DNA of 64,000 nt from contig NW_026622797.1 in assembly GCF_023065955.2 (NCBI RefSeq), forward strand, positions 56,479,689-56,543,688. The letters are read 5' to 3'. The notes under the pieces are model-generated. The model was not told the DNA's origin, searched no databases, and was given only the letters and a program-made list of their open reading frames with translations. The stretch is from Ursus arctos. Lineage: Eukaryota > Chordata > Mammalia > Carnivora > Ursidae. A program made the translations under genes and the position numbers. Numbering within the stretch: the stretch's first letter is position 1; the number at the start of each line of letters is the position of its first letter. This document shows positions 45,611-58,264 of the stretch, one piece after another.

Positions 45611-47535
45611 TACAAAATTACAAACTGTGTTATGTTCTTTGCACCCCTCATCATCTCCATCCCATTCTTTTTGTAACCTTTCTTTGGGCAACTCCTAACC
45701 CATCCCTTCTTCAAGATACCACTCTTAACCAATATTCTTCCTAGACCTTGGTTCTGGTGGGGCTGGCCATCACAGTATGCAGGGGCTCCTCTCCTACCAC
45801 CTTCCTCTCATGCTCTCTGCTTTGGCCATAGGAGTATTATTACTTGAGGTCCATCAATTTTTCTTGGAAATTTGAATACTGAACACAGACACCCAGGGAT
45901 AGAAGGGTTTTGAAACTGAGTCATCAACTCACAGTCCACGAATTCTGCTTGAGAAATTTAGGGCTGCCATGGTTCCCATCTTTGTCCAAAGCTTGATTTC
46001 AATTGTTTATTCAATTCTGCAAAACTATGAACATCCTTCAAAGTGTCTCTTTTTCTCTCTCTCTCTCTTTTTTTTGCTTATGCTTATCAGATTGGGGTTG
46101 AAATTCAGGCTTAATGCCTCTAATTTATCATTGTAAAATATCAGGACTTCCTTCCTATGCATTAGCTGAGAAAGACAGCTGTTCTGAATCTAATTCTTCA
46201 TGGAATCCTTACTCAAGCAAATTTCCAAATCAATATAATTATATTTTATTTGGCACTCATAGCAACTTAAAATGAGAAAAAAGCCTTGAGACAAGGTCAA
46301 CCAGTCACAGGTTTTGAAAATCTCCACGGTAAAACTATACAACTACTCTCTGAATACACCCATTGATTGGGAACTCACACTGCGCAAGGCATTTAGTTTC
46401 CTTTTGGGCTGATTCTAGTTGTCAGAAAGACTTGGCATTTAGCTAAAGTTTGCCTCTCATAAATTTTCATCATAACTTTTCAATGTACATTAGATTCTTT
46501 GCCATTTCCTACGAAGGGCTAAACAATTTGACACTTGCACCATCAACCAGTCTTCTTATATGTTTCAATACAAATTGTCAAAATAGACTCAAAATCCTAG
46601 AAAACGGAATTGCAGAAGAATGTACATCTTCACAGACCACAAATCTGACCACAGAAAAACAGCCACGCTTGAATGAATATTAAAAGATCAGGTGAAAAAA
46701 TGCCAAGAAACTCTGACCTTTCATGACAAGCTGCCAAGAAAATAATTATTTCTTGGCAGGTAAACCAGATCCAAAGGCCAAAAATCAATGGACGCACACT
46801 CATCCTGCAATCTTTAATATGATTCAATGAATCTTAGTGTTGGCAAAAACTTTAGAGATCATGTAGCTAAAATCCCACCATTTTAGTTTTAAGAAACTGA
46901 GGCATGGAAATTAACTTCTATTCTGTAAATAAAGTTACTGCCACCTTTTGAAAAATCAGAGGTCTAAGGCAGAATTCCTAGTGTTTTAAGACGTGAGAAA
47001 AACCTATAACTAAAAATATTTTTCTTGTGCAGATATGACTTAGGCCATTGAAAGTTGGGTTTATGACACTCATCTAGAATGCAAAATAGGAGACAAAAAA
47101 TTAATGTACTTGAGAGATGTCTTATTAGCAAAGAAAGCAAGAGAATGTCCATTAAAACCCACACAAAGAAATGGGGATTTCTTGTCACTTAGTACTACCC
47201 CTCCTAAGCAGATGACTTGCTACAGACACCTAGAAATTAACTTTAAAACATATGGTAATTAATTTGAGATCGTAAATTAGTCATTTCAAAATTTTAATTT
47301 GCTGTTTTAATCACTTAAAATTTTTAAAAGAAAAGCTTGCAAATAATCTGGTTATTTCCTTTTCTCCATTTCCATGATAGCTTCACTAGGGTCCTGCAAT
47401 TTAGTGGTAAGTTTACAGTAACATATTTATTATATGTGTCCATTAGGGATATATTTTCTTTAAAGAGCCTATTTCACCAAATATTTACCTGTCTCTGTTA
47501 TGTATGGTTGTCATATACAATCTGATATGTCATGA
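45611..47535. other. Mostly unassigned sequence
   Basis: Contains a CT/T run near 46047-46073, a perfect hairpin at 46731-46759 (separate entry) and a possible MIR-like scrap near 46840-46930 ('AAGAAACTGAGGCATGGAAA'). No exon recognised. Confidence 0.35.
46731..46759. repeat. 11-bp perfect hairpin
   Basis: CTGCCAAGAAA (46731-46741) and its exact reverse complement TTTCTTGGCAG (46749-46759) flank a 7-base loop ATAATTA. A third partial copy TGCCAAGAAA lies at 46701-46710. The origin is unknown. Confidence 0.85.
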
Positions 47536-47740
47536 TTTTTTTCTTTTAAGATTTATTTATTTATTTTAGAGAGAGAAAGGTTGGAGGGGGAAGGGCAGAG
47601 GGAGAGGAAGAGAGAATCCTCAAGCAGACTCCCCACTGAACACAGAGCCTGACACAGGGCTGGATCCCAGGACCTTGAGATTATGACCTGAGCTGAAACC
47701 AAGAGTTAGAGTCTGAACCGACTGAGCGATCCAGGTGACC
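47536..47740 (-). mobile_element. CAN-SINE (antisense), older copy
   Basis: Read on the minus strand it starts GGGTCACCTGGATCGCTCAG, continues with 'GGTCCTGGGATCCAGCCCTG' and ends in AAATAAATAAATCTTAAAAG. It differs at many positions from the young copies, and no clear target duplication was found, so it is an older insertion. Confidence 0.85.
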
Positions 47741-48938
47741 CTCAATCTTTATAAAAATGTAAATAAAACTGAAAAGTTTAGCTTTACTCTCTGTATCAGA
47801 AGTGAATTACCATTCAGAAATGCTAATTTTTTATTTCAAGAGTCTGTGTTAATCATTATCTAACCAATGGTATGAAGTGACAGTTCAATCTCTGCCTCTA
47901 AGTAATGATTATTTGTTGATTGATTCAATATTATTTAATTGACTTGCTAGAGGACCCCCGAAACTCTTTTTTTCCTACATGACAGATTTTTTCATTTGCG
48001 CAGTATTTTATCCAATAATTTCAAAATAGAATAGTAACTCCAGTTATCATTAAGTTAGCCGTCCCACATTGCAATCACATGAAATTTGGCTAGAATTAGA
48101 TATTGATAAAAGACATCTTTGGGTAGCAGAAATTAATTTCATAAAATAGTCATAAAGGCACCCACATTTTAATCATAAGAAAAGTCTCATATGTTTACTC
48201 AAGACTGTTTGTTCTTGTTCTGTAGACATTTTTAACCTATTCACATAGATAGGAAATCATAATTAAAAATAACATGAAGAAGGAGCACTATAAAGTGAAG
48301 TTATAGCTGGTAGGCAGGACAGACCATATTAGATCAGAGTCATTTGGGGTGGATACAAGCAGGGCTAAATAAACAAAAGTTACTGAGGATATCTATGGGT
48401 CACGGAAAAATACTATAATTTATAATTATGAGCCCAGACTGTCTGGAAAATTTTAGATGTTCTTAATGTACTAGGTATAAGAAAGTTAAGTAAGAATATA
48501 CTACCTATAATAAAATTTTCTATGGTAACTTGTAAAAACTTTAAAAAATTACTAATGCTTAAAGTGGTAATTTTAATTATATGAAGAATTAGGCTGAGGA
48601 GATAACAGTCGCTGGCACTGTCAAATAGACAATGCCACAATAAAAACACAGATCAGTGTAATTTTTACTCTCCAAATTATTTGTATACCTGGGAGTCCAG
48701 TTGTTACTACTATTCTTAGATTAATTCATTCTATATTCTGAATATAGAATATATTCTGAATAATTCCATTGAACGTCATAGCATCTTGAGACAGTGCTCG
48801 TCCTGCAGAGACAAGCCACAGGTATGCTTTATAGTGAAAACACAAAACCAAAATTATTCAGTAAGCAAAAGATGATAGGTTATAATGTATTGTTATCAAA
48901 AGTCATGTTGGTTTCAAATGTATTTGGCATTATGCATA
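47741..48938. other. Unassigned sequence
   Basis: No repeat or exon recognised. A near-perfect 21-bp palindrome lies at 48729-48749. Confidence 0.35.
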
Positions 48939-49619
48939 CATTTTTTAAATTGAGATACAATACAATATTTTATTAATTTCAGGTGTACAACATAGTGATT
49001 TGATATTTGTACACATTGTGAAAGGCTTACCACAATAAATCTGGTTACCATCTGTCATCTTACAAAGTTAATAGAATGTTACTGACTATAAACTCCGGCT
49101 GTACAGTATATCCCCATGACCTACTATTTTATAAATGGAAGTTTGTATTTCTTAATCCCTTTCACCCAGTTTCCCTCGCCCCAACCTCCTTCCCCTCTGG
49201 CAATCACCCATCTGTTCTCTGAATCTGGGCTTTGTCTTGTTTTGTTTTTTGTCTTGTTAGTTTATTTTGTTTTTTGAGATTCCACATATACATGAAATAA
49301 TGCAGTATTTGTCTTTGTCTGACTTACTTCAGTTAGCATAATATCTTCAAGGTCCATCCATGTTGTTGCAAATGGTTAAGATTTCCTTCTTTTTATGGCT
49401 AAGTAGTATTCCACAACACACACACGCACACACATATATCAATCACATTTTCTCTATCTGTTCATCCATTGATGGACACATGAATTGTTTGCATATCTTG
49501 GCTATTGTAAATAATGTTGCAATTAACATCCTGTTGCATATACCTTTTCAAATCATTTTCTCAGATAGATTCCCAGTAGTAGAATTGCTGGATCATATGG
49601 TAGCTCTATTCTTAGTTTT

Positions 49620-49683
<64 letters not shown>

Positions 49684-51060
49684 GAAATCTCTGTACTGTT
49701 TTCCATAGTAGCTGCACCAATTCACACTCTCACCAACAGTGCACAAGGTTAGTTCCCTATTCTCCACATCTTCTCCAACAATTGTTATCTCTTGTCTTTT
49801 TAGTCATTTATTTCTTGTCTTTAATGGTCATTCTGACAGATGTAAGGTGATATTTCACTGCAGTTTTGATTTGTATTTCCCTGATAATTAGTGATGTTGG
49901 ACATCTTTTCATGTGACTGTTGGCCATTTCTTTACCTTCTTTGGAAAAAAATGTCTATTTAGATCCTGTGCCCATTTTTTAATTGGATTATTTGTGGGAT
50001 ATTTGTTGTTGTTATTGAGTTGTACGGGTTCTTTATATATTTGGATATTAACCCCTTATCAGATACATGATTTGCAAATATCTTCTTTCATTCAGTAGGT
50101 TGCCTTTTTGTTTTGTTGGTGGTTTCTTTCACTGTGCAGAAGCTTTTTAGTTTTATGTAGTCTGTTTTTGCTTTTGTTTCCCTTACCTTTGGAATCAGAT
50201 CTAAAAAAAATCACTAAGATCAATGTCAAGTAGTTTACTACTTATGTTCTCTTCTAGGGGTTTTATGGTTTCAGGTTTTACATTCAAGTCTTTAATCTAT
50301 TTTTAGTTTATTTTTGTGTGTGGTATAAAGTAGCGGTCCAGTTTCATTCTTTCGCATGTAGCCATCCAGTTTTCCCAATACCATTCATTGAAGAGACTGT
50401 CCTTTCCCCATTGTATATTCTTTACTCCTTTGTTGCAACTTAATTGACCATATATAAATGAGATTATTTCTAGGCTTTCTATTCTGTTGCATTGATCAAT
50501 GGTTTTATGTCAGTACAATACTGTTTTAATTATTATAGCTTCATAGTATAGTTTGAAATCAGGTAGTGTGAGATCTCCAGCTTTGTTCTTTTTCTCAAGA
50601 TTGCATATAGCTATTCAGGGTCTTTTTGTGGTCCACATAAATTTTAGGATTATTTGTTCTAGTTCTGTGAAAAATGTCATTGGAATTTTAGTAGAGATTA
50701 CATTGAATCTGTAGATTGCTTTGAGTAATGTGGACATTTTGATATTATTAATTTTTTCCAATCAATGAGCACAGTATATCTTTCTACTTATTTGTATCTT
50801 CAATTTCTTTCATCAGTGTCTTTAAGCTTTTAGTGTATAGGTCTTTCACCCTCTTGCTAAATTTATTCTTAGGTATTTTATTCTTTTTGCTGCAATTGTA
50901 AACAGGATTGTTTTCTTGATCTCTCTTTCTGATAATTTGTTATCAGTGTATAGAAATGCAACAGACTTTTGTATATTAATTTTGTATCCTGTAACTTTAG
51001 CGAATTCATTTATTAGCTCTAACAGTTCTGGGGCATAATTTCTTGTTTCTCTAGTAATAA
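48939..51060 (-). mobile_element. Old LINE-1 (L1MA-like), 3' half, antisense
   Basis: 3' UTR words ('TCAGGTGTACAACATAGTGA', 'CCATCTGTCATCTTACAAAG', 'CCCTCTGGCAATCACCCATC') lead into reversed ORF2: 'GATTCCACATATACATGAAA', 'AGGTCCATCCATGTTGTTGC', 'CCCCTTATCAGATACATGAT' and 'TATTCTGTTGCATTGATCAA'. The element fades near 51060 inside the reverse-transcriptase end of ORF2, so it is 5'-truncated. A poly(T) run of 60 bases (49622-49681) sits where L1 normally has about six T. Confidence 0.93.
49622..49681 (+). repeat. 60-base T homopolymer
   Basis: Sixty T in a row, flanked by 'CTTAGTTTTAG' and 'AGGAAATCTCTGTACTG', which are ordinary L1 ORF2 words. It sits at the short T run of the L1 consensus, which would explain the origin by slippage. 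Length may be affected by sequencing or assembly. Confidence 0.97.
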
Positions 51061-54000
51061 GTAGCTCCCTTTACTGCCGTTTCCATTGCAGTCAGTCCAA
51101 TCTTGAATATTTCATCTCCATTATGTTTCAGACTTCTTTAAGCAAATAGTGCTATGTAGATGGTTTTAGAAAAATCTTAGTGTGACAGGAGTGTGCTAAG
51201 AAATGATTGCTCACGCTAAGGTATTCCCTCTAGCATTGCTGAATTGTTTTGTTCAATGGCAGGGGCATATGTAAAGCAGTGCACTTGAAAAGAGTCTTTG
51301 GTTCCCTTTCCAGTTGTGTCACTGATGATTTGTGGAGGTCAACTAATGACTCTATGCCTGTTTCTTTAATTAAGTAACAAATTAATAGTTTTTCTAAGTT
51401 TACAGGACAATTTGAAAGCCTCTCAAGCCATTCCACCTTGCCAAGATGATCACCTGCTCTCTGTGGCACAGAGGCCCATCTGGCCACAAATACTGGAACA
51501 CAGATGAAGAAATCACTAAAAAGTCATTGCTTTCTGCCTCTTCCACTCCCTGAAATATTGTCTCCCCAATTTGCTCAAAAACAAAAACAAACCAAAACCA
51601 AACCAAAACAAAACAACTGCCACTCTCATTTTGTAACATAAAACAATTGATTAAAATGCTAATTAGTTTTTATCAACTGGCTTTGGAGGGCATAGCAAAG
51701 GGCCCACTCTGGCTGGAACTAATATTCATCAAACAAAATAAGATTATCTCTTGATTTGTCTACAAAATGGAAATAAAATATATTTTAAATTCCTTTTTAG
51801 TCTTTATTGAAAAGAATGTTTCATATTTAATATGAATTATAAATAACAAGGAGTCAAACATGGAGAGCCAAAAGTGCTCCATGAGAATAAGTGGATCCGT
51901 TTCAGAAGTACTTTAACTCCTCTTGCCTACTTGAATGTCATTTCAAGTTCTGTCAGAATAATATACTAAATAAAACCCAGGGACCTAAAGGAGCTAGCAT
52001 GCCTCAATGTATTCTGATCCACTCCACAACAGACCAACAGCATACCATTCATTTCAAAAGCCATATATTTAGAATTTTTATCTTTTTGCTCTTCATTTTA
52101 AAGATAAAAATTGACAATATTAAGCTCATTTAGATTGCAATAATGTGGAATTGATTAAAACTAGAATAAATCTGGCCTTTTAACTAGAATTATTTACCCA
52201 TTGGAAAAGTCTGGATGAATGTGTATGAACAACTTTTCACTAAGGGAAATTTTGATATTGAAAATAATAATCTGATTATAACCCAAATTGGCAGATAAAT
52301 ATCTCTCTAAAAATATTAAAAGCAATTCTGGAACAAGAGGAAAGTCATGTTATGTCTAAAAGCATAACATAAGTCAGAATAAAAATAATAATATGCAGAT
52401 ACTTAGAATTAAAAGGATGAGATTCCTTTAATTGGTTTTCTAAGTACTTTTCTTATTTGTTTGTGTGCTGCTCATCCCTACTACCACCCTGCTGGATTCT
52501 GTACCTGGGAAAAAATTGAATGTACAGATTTCCTTCGAATAAAGCCTAACATATAGGGTGAATTAAAAGAAGATGGACATGCTATAATGAAAAGATGTGC
52601 CTGTTATGCGTAAGATCATTCTTGAAAATTGAATGCATTTTTTCCTGACTTAATAGCATTCTATCTAAGGTATTGTGAAAACCAGGTCATCTCCAATGCA
52701 CAACGTGAATAGAGTATGTTGGAGAAACATACATCATTCCTGAACACCTTTCAGTACCAAAAAGAGTGGGGGGGGGGTTAAAAATAAGTTCAGAAAAACA
52801 ATTTCCTTTATCTTTTCAAAATGTCAAGGAAACAAATGGAAAATGGTATTAATAATAGTTAATTAGTACAATAATTATCTTAGATGACCATAAAATTATA
52901 GCTTGTCCCTTAAGATTTTTCTATCACGCAACTAGGAAGAATTAAATCCATTAATGCAACTAGAGAAAAAAATGCATTAAAACCTGCTAGCAGTCTGTAT
53001 ACTTTATCTTAGAAGCATGGCTTGCTAATTGGTTTGATGTTTTGCTTAAACACGAAAGTGTGTGTGACCAAAACATTTGCACAATACTTCATTTAGGTGC
53101 TTACTCTCAGTAAAAGCAGCATTTTGCAGCAACGAGATGTTCTGTCTTCATGAAATATGTCAACATTATGAAAGAAAAGGGAAAAATCACAGCAAATGAA
53201 TTGTTCAACATAGGTCATCCATATCATCTACCAGGATAATACTACAATTGCTTTTTAAATAGAAGAGGAGCCAACAAGTCTACAATGTGGCCTCATTTAT
53301 TTTATAGACTAGAGTTAACTCAGTGAAGGAAAGATGGGATGCGAGCAAATATATTAAGAACTCAAATAACAGCACTGGTAATTATTTAATCACCACTTCA
53401 ATTAAAAAATGATCAGCAGTTTGTTATTTCCTTGGTTTTCCAAACAAAGCTATCTTGGGGTACAGTTGCCTGGCTCTTATTTTCTTTACATTAAAAACAA
53501 AAAGTTATTCGACATGGACAGGAAAAGAATTATAACTTCGATCAAAAAGTGAATTTTCATTTTCATGTGATACAACCAGGCAGTTACATTCCGTTAGTTG
53601 ACAAGTGCGATATTGCTATCATACTGATGTGATCTCAGTTTAAGCCCAATATTTCATGAATGTTTCTCATTTCTAGCCAAGATGTAGAGATATCAACAGT
53701 AAACACATCATGCCTTTATGGGGGTTTTCATTCCCCTCTGACATACCATTTTAGTGATACATTTTGTTACATTAATAGAATTCTGGGGTCTTTTTTATAA
53801 GACTGGAGCAATACCCAGTTATTTGCAGAGAAATCATACTTTTTACTACTTGTAGAAAATGTGGAGTATTATGTCACAAAATGAAACTGCTTTGCGTTTA
53901 GTCATAAGCAATATGTTAATGATGTAGCTCAGAGCCCAGCAAAATAATGTCAAACTAATCCACAATCTGCCCAGAAAAAATGAAATGTCAGCCAATTCTA

Positions 54001-55509
54001 CCAAATGGCAAATGGTTTTGCTGTTCAAGTACATGGCTTATAAATCTGCTGGTTTAGAGTAAGAAAAGAAAAAAAAAAAGGAAAGAAAAATCAAAAGCCT
54101 TGAGAAAAATCACTATGATAGTAATCTTTTATTCTTCCTCAGAGAAAAATACTAAAATTTTGTTGATGTTTTAATTGGCAAGTTTTGTTTTGTTTTCGGT
54201 GCTATTAGAATGATTTATTTAGCAGCTCAAAGATATAAGTTACCATTTTTCTGGTTTTGTAGGTTAATATTCTTCAAAGGAATTATAAACAAAGAAAGAC
54301 TGCATTCCTCAAACATTATTTATAAAAATAGCCCTTATAACTAAAACCATTAAGTGGAATCTTATACGTAAAGTCATCTCTCTGTGACAATGTTTACAAA
54401 GATTTCCACCAACTGCACTGAGAGTGCATCTTACATAAAAGTAAGGCCAGCATAAACACATGTCTTTCACAAATGGTTTAGGTAATTTGGGATGCCTTCA
54501 AAACCACTCACTATAGTATTAGCATGTAGATTTAATATTTGGGGGGTAAGAAAACAAAATAGTATATCCAGAAACAGTATATCTTAAAAAAAAAAAGATT
54601 CCTTTCTCAAATATGTGAACACCACAACTTGGCTGAAGCTTTTCCATCTTAGAAGCAGAAACTAAAAGCATTCAGTAGTACCCTTTAATACCAGCATCTA
54701 ATCAACCAATATCAAACAAATTGAAGTCATTAATAACAAGAGACACAAAGTTGTGAAAAACTGTTTCTCAACTCAGATTATTTTCCGAAGACCTGAAATG
54801 TAGCTAAGTTGTGTAGATCATATATATTTTTTAGAAAGTTAAAACTTGATTTATAAAATAGCTTTTGCTTCTGATTAGCTTCCCACCATCAATTTTTTTT
54901 TAGATAATTAGGAAAAATGTGTGTATTTTCTTGGTCTGCGTGCACTGTTTCTGTAAGGATTGCTTCTTGAATCTGTAAATTCTTTTCTCTTAATGGCAAT
55001 GAGTCAAGAAGGTATGAAGGAAAAGAAGATCTATGATATTAAAAATCAGAACTTCGTAAGTAGGAAAGGACAAATGCAAAATAAATGTCAAAACGCTATA
55101 AAACTATGATAAATACGTTCCAGTGGCAGCAACAACTGGATAGTCATGGGCTGTGATTAACTATGAGGGCAGATGTTTAACTTCCTTCATAATGAAAATA
55201 AGTGGTTCAACAGCTGTCATGTAGTAAAATCACTGAACTCTTGTAGCTAGGAACTCATACTTAAAACCAGAGCACAATTCACATTGTCTCTACAGTACCC
55301 TATCAGCATGAATGGTCTTAACAGTATTGTCAACATGCAAGGTGTGAAAGCCTTGCAAGGCATTTCAGCTATTTTTAAAGACCCTTAAAATCTCCAAATA
55401 GCCTTGCCTTCTCTGGACAGTTGTGCAGACTAAAAATCCTTTCAAATACATATGATATCTTTCAGAATAGAATAAAGGTTGTTCTAAAGAGAGTAGAACA
55501 AGGTACAAA
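51061..55509. other. Longest block without a recognisable repeat
   Basis: About 4.4 kb where I can name no transposable element. There is a G10 run near 52768 and an A-rich patch near 54069-54085. Open frames are short and unconvincing. In a window this rich in repeats, the block is a candidate for ordinary unique or constrained non-coding DNA. Confidence 0.4.
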
Positions 55510-56530
55510 AGGTACCATTCTCTCCTTCTCCCAGACTTTTCTCAGCCTCTTCTCTAGTCCCCACGGGAACTGATCCGCAATTTCTGCCAATTTTCCTCTG
55601 ATATATTCACATCAGTGCTTCTTTTTGTTCTCACTGATTATTAATCCCTACACTGTTATCTCTGCTTGGATACTTGTATTAGCTTCATAATTGCTCTTCT
55701 TGGAGACTTTCTCACTTCTTCTAGCCAGGTAAATTTAATCGAACTAAAGCACCACTTCCAAAAACACACTTGCGATAGAAAAAGCTTTCCTCTGCATAAA
55801 AGACCAAAGCTGAAGTGCTTACAGTGGCATTAAAACCTTCTACACCCTGGTCTCAAGTTAGGGTTATGGATGTGGTTATGGATGGTAAGTGTGTTAAAAG
55901 ACAAGGATGAGGAAAGACCTATGTTGACAATTAAATGGAAAAGTTTGAGATAAGCTGGACCCAACTGTTCATTTTGTCTTAAATATTAATTTACTCAGCT
56001 CATCCTCTTTCAACATCTTTTCCCTATGTCTTTTCCATGCTTTCTTCTCTTCCTCATATCTACCCTTATTCCTTTCCTAAAGTTCCATGTAAACATATTG
56101 AATAATCCAACGTGAAAAACATTGAATATACAAAGACACATGGGACAAAGTCCTCTCCCTATTTACCTTCATCCCCTCTTCCTCACAGAGGACCTCATAT
56201 AGATCCTCTCTTCCTCATATAGAATCATATTCTTAAAACTCAAATCTGTTTGTTTGCTTGTTTGTTTGCATTGGTTCCTTTTCAACAGCCCACACTCTTC
56301 TTTAGGTCTCTTCCCATCCAAAATCTCTTGGGTCTCTGATACACCTTAGAGATTCCATATATTTTTCTTTATCCACATTCACTGAATTTAATTCTCCACT
56401 CTCTAATTTCCTTAAACTTCCGAAATCTATCCTCATTCTTACCTCTCTCCTAAAAGTGTTTTAGTGAGGTCACAAATAAGAACCTAACTAAAAGGAAAGA
56501 ATGACCTTTTCTCAGTCATCGGTGTTCCTC
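55510..56530 (+). repeat. L2 LINE fragments (sense)
   Basis: 55640-55860 reads like the L2 3' half ('CTTGGATACTTGTATTAGCT', 'TTCATAATTGCTCTTCTTGG', 'ACCTTCTACACCCTGGTCTC'). 56260-56530 reads like an earlier L2 part ('GTGAGGTCACAAATAAGAAC', 'ACCTTTTCTCAGTCATCGGT'). The order shows two separate pieces, not one collinear copy. Boundaries are loose. Confidence 0.55.
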
Positions 56531-56598
56531 TACACAGTAGTTGATTAATATTTATTCAGTGTTTACTAACTGCCAGGCACTGCATCTGGTGCCAGACT

Positions 56599-56830
56599 AA
56601 AAGATGGCTAAGACAGGGGCGCCTGGGTGGCACAGCGGTTGAGCGTCTGCCTTCGGCTCAGGATGTGATCCCCGCGTTACGGGATCAAGCCCCACATCAG
56701 GCTCTTCCGCTATGAGCCTGCTTCTTCCTCTCCCACTCCCCCTGCTTGTGTTCCCTCTCTCTCTGGCTGTCTCCATCTCTGTCAAATAAATAAATAAAAT
56801 CTTTTTAAAAAAAAAAAGATGGCTAAGACA
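56599..56830 (+). mobile_element. Young CAN-SINE with 17-bp target-site duplication
   Basis: AAAAGATGGCTAAGACA (56599-56615) recurs at 56814-56830. The body 56616-56813 has the same head and body words as the copy at 21335, including 'GGCTCTTCCGCTATGAGCC', and ends AATAAATAAATAAAATCTTT plus A. The word order at the left, CT/AAAA, fits the L1 endonuclease preference. Confidence 0.98.
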
Positions 56831-57244
56831 GTCTCTACTCTCTTGGAATTCTTAGGGTAAATCCCTTTTTTATAGGCATGTATATGCAATAATGTGTGAC
56901 AGTAACTATACATGGCATAAGGTATATTCAGAGCATAATAGAAGTAGTCAATTCTATCAGAAGTCAGAGAATGCTCCTCAATTGAGGTAGTAATTGAGAT
57001 TGTTCTTAAAAGATGAACAAGAATTCTTCAGAATAGGAAAAGAGGGCATTCCAAAGAGAGGAATTAACAAGGTACAAAATGGTCTGGAGTGTTTGAAGAG
57101 TATGGCTGGAGCAGTGAGTAAAGGATAGCAATGAAATTAGAGACAGTTCAAAATACAGCAGGCACCCTGCCACACCCACTCTAGTGATTTGTAACCTGAG
57201 CAACCGAGAGCCACTGCAGCATTTTTAAAGAAACAGATAAAATT

Positions 57245-57472
57245 ATATTTGTGTCTTATATTTTTTTTAAAAGATTTTATTTACTTATGTGACAGAGAGA
57301 CAGCAGCGAGAGAAGGAACACAAGCAGGGGGAGTGGGAGAGGAAGAAGCAGGCTCCTCCCAGCAGAGGAGCCCGATGTGGGACTCGATCCCGGAACGCCG
57401 GGATCACGCCCTGAGCCGAAGGCAGACGCTTAACGACTGAGCCACCCAGGCGCCCCATATTTGTGTTTTATA
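57245..57472 (-). mobile_element. Young CAN-SINE (antisense) with 16-bp duplication
   Basis: ATATTTGTGTCTTATA (57245-57260) and ATATTTGTGTTTTATA (57457-57472) differ at one base. The body 57261-57456, read on the minus strand, starts GGGGCGCCTGGGTGGCTCAG and ends in an AAATAAAATCTTTT-type tail. Confidence 0.96.
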
Positions 57473-57645
57473 AAGGTAATTCTGTTCTCTAACGATGGGG
57501 GCTTGAGGACACAGGTACAACTGGAGCCAAGGGACAAGGTGGTAGGTTATTGCAATGTCCCCTGTTGAGCAATTATGAGAACTGTAATCATGAGAAGCAG
57601 CGGTGGAATGCAGGGGCAGAGCAAGGCATACATAAATGAGATGCT

Positions 57646-57861
57646 CAGGAAGTACATTTATTTTTTTTTTAAGATGTTATTTATTTGTCAGAGAGAGAGA
57701 GCACAAGCAGGGGGAGCAGCAGAGGGAGAGGGAGAAGCAGGCTCCCTGCCAAGCAAGGAGCCCAATGAGGGACTTGATCCCAGGACCCTTGGATCTTGAC
57801 CTGAGCCAAAGGCAGACGCTTAACTGACTGAGCCACCCAGGCATCCCAGGAAGTAAATTTA
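57646..57861 (-). mobile_element. CAN-SINE (antisense) with 15-bp duplication
   Basis: CAGGAAGTACATTTA (57646-57660) and CAGGAAGTAAATTTA (57847-57861) differ at one base. The body 57661-57846, on the minus strand, starts GGATGCCTGGGTGGCTCAGT. It uses the 'CTCCTTGCTTGGCAGGGAG' body rather than the 'CTATGAGCC' body, so it is another subfamily. Confidence 0.95.
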
Positions 57862-57910
57862 ATAGAACAACAATCAGATTTAGAGCACTAGAAAATCTCA
57901 AATCCCAAAT

Positions 57911-58264
57911 TTCTGATACACTAGATGCACAATTAACCCAGCTAGGACTTAAAGAGGAGAAACAGACTATAGGAAGACAGCCATGATTCATTCAATGTTG
58001 GAATCCTTGATTTTAAAGGAACGATTCAGGATGTTGGCTTATCTGTAATGCAGGAAAGAGATTAGAACTTTAAATATGTGTTTGGAAGTCTCCAGTAAAG
58101 AGGTAGTATTCCTTTATACCCATACTTTTCTCTATACCTATGTGGGTGAATGAGCTCAAACAGGGGAAGTGCTTTTGCAGTTATATAGTCTCCCTTGGGG
58201 ACTTTCACTCCCATAGATTTATTACAACTTCTAGGAAGACTCTCAGATCTGTGTGTTCCTTGCC
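57911..58264. other. Unassigned sequence
   Basis: May still be decayed L2, but I cannot support it. Confidence 0.3.

Larger units (their letters stand above)
56545..57910 (-). repeat. L2 LINE (antisense), cut by three CAN-SINEs
   Basis: 'GTGTTTACTAACTGCCAGGC' and 'AGTCTCTACTCTCTTGGAAT' give the reversed L2 end. 'GAGGGCATTCCAAAGAGAGG', 'GAGAGCCACTGCAGCATTTT' and 'GGTGGTAGGTTATTGCAATG' give the reversed body. SINEs occupy 56616-56813, 57261-57456 and 57661-57846. Confidence 0.7.

Noticed and set aside
49360..49683. 107-codon frame ending in poly-Phe
   Set aside because: The Phe run is the T60 homopolymer and the rest is antisense L1.
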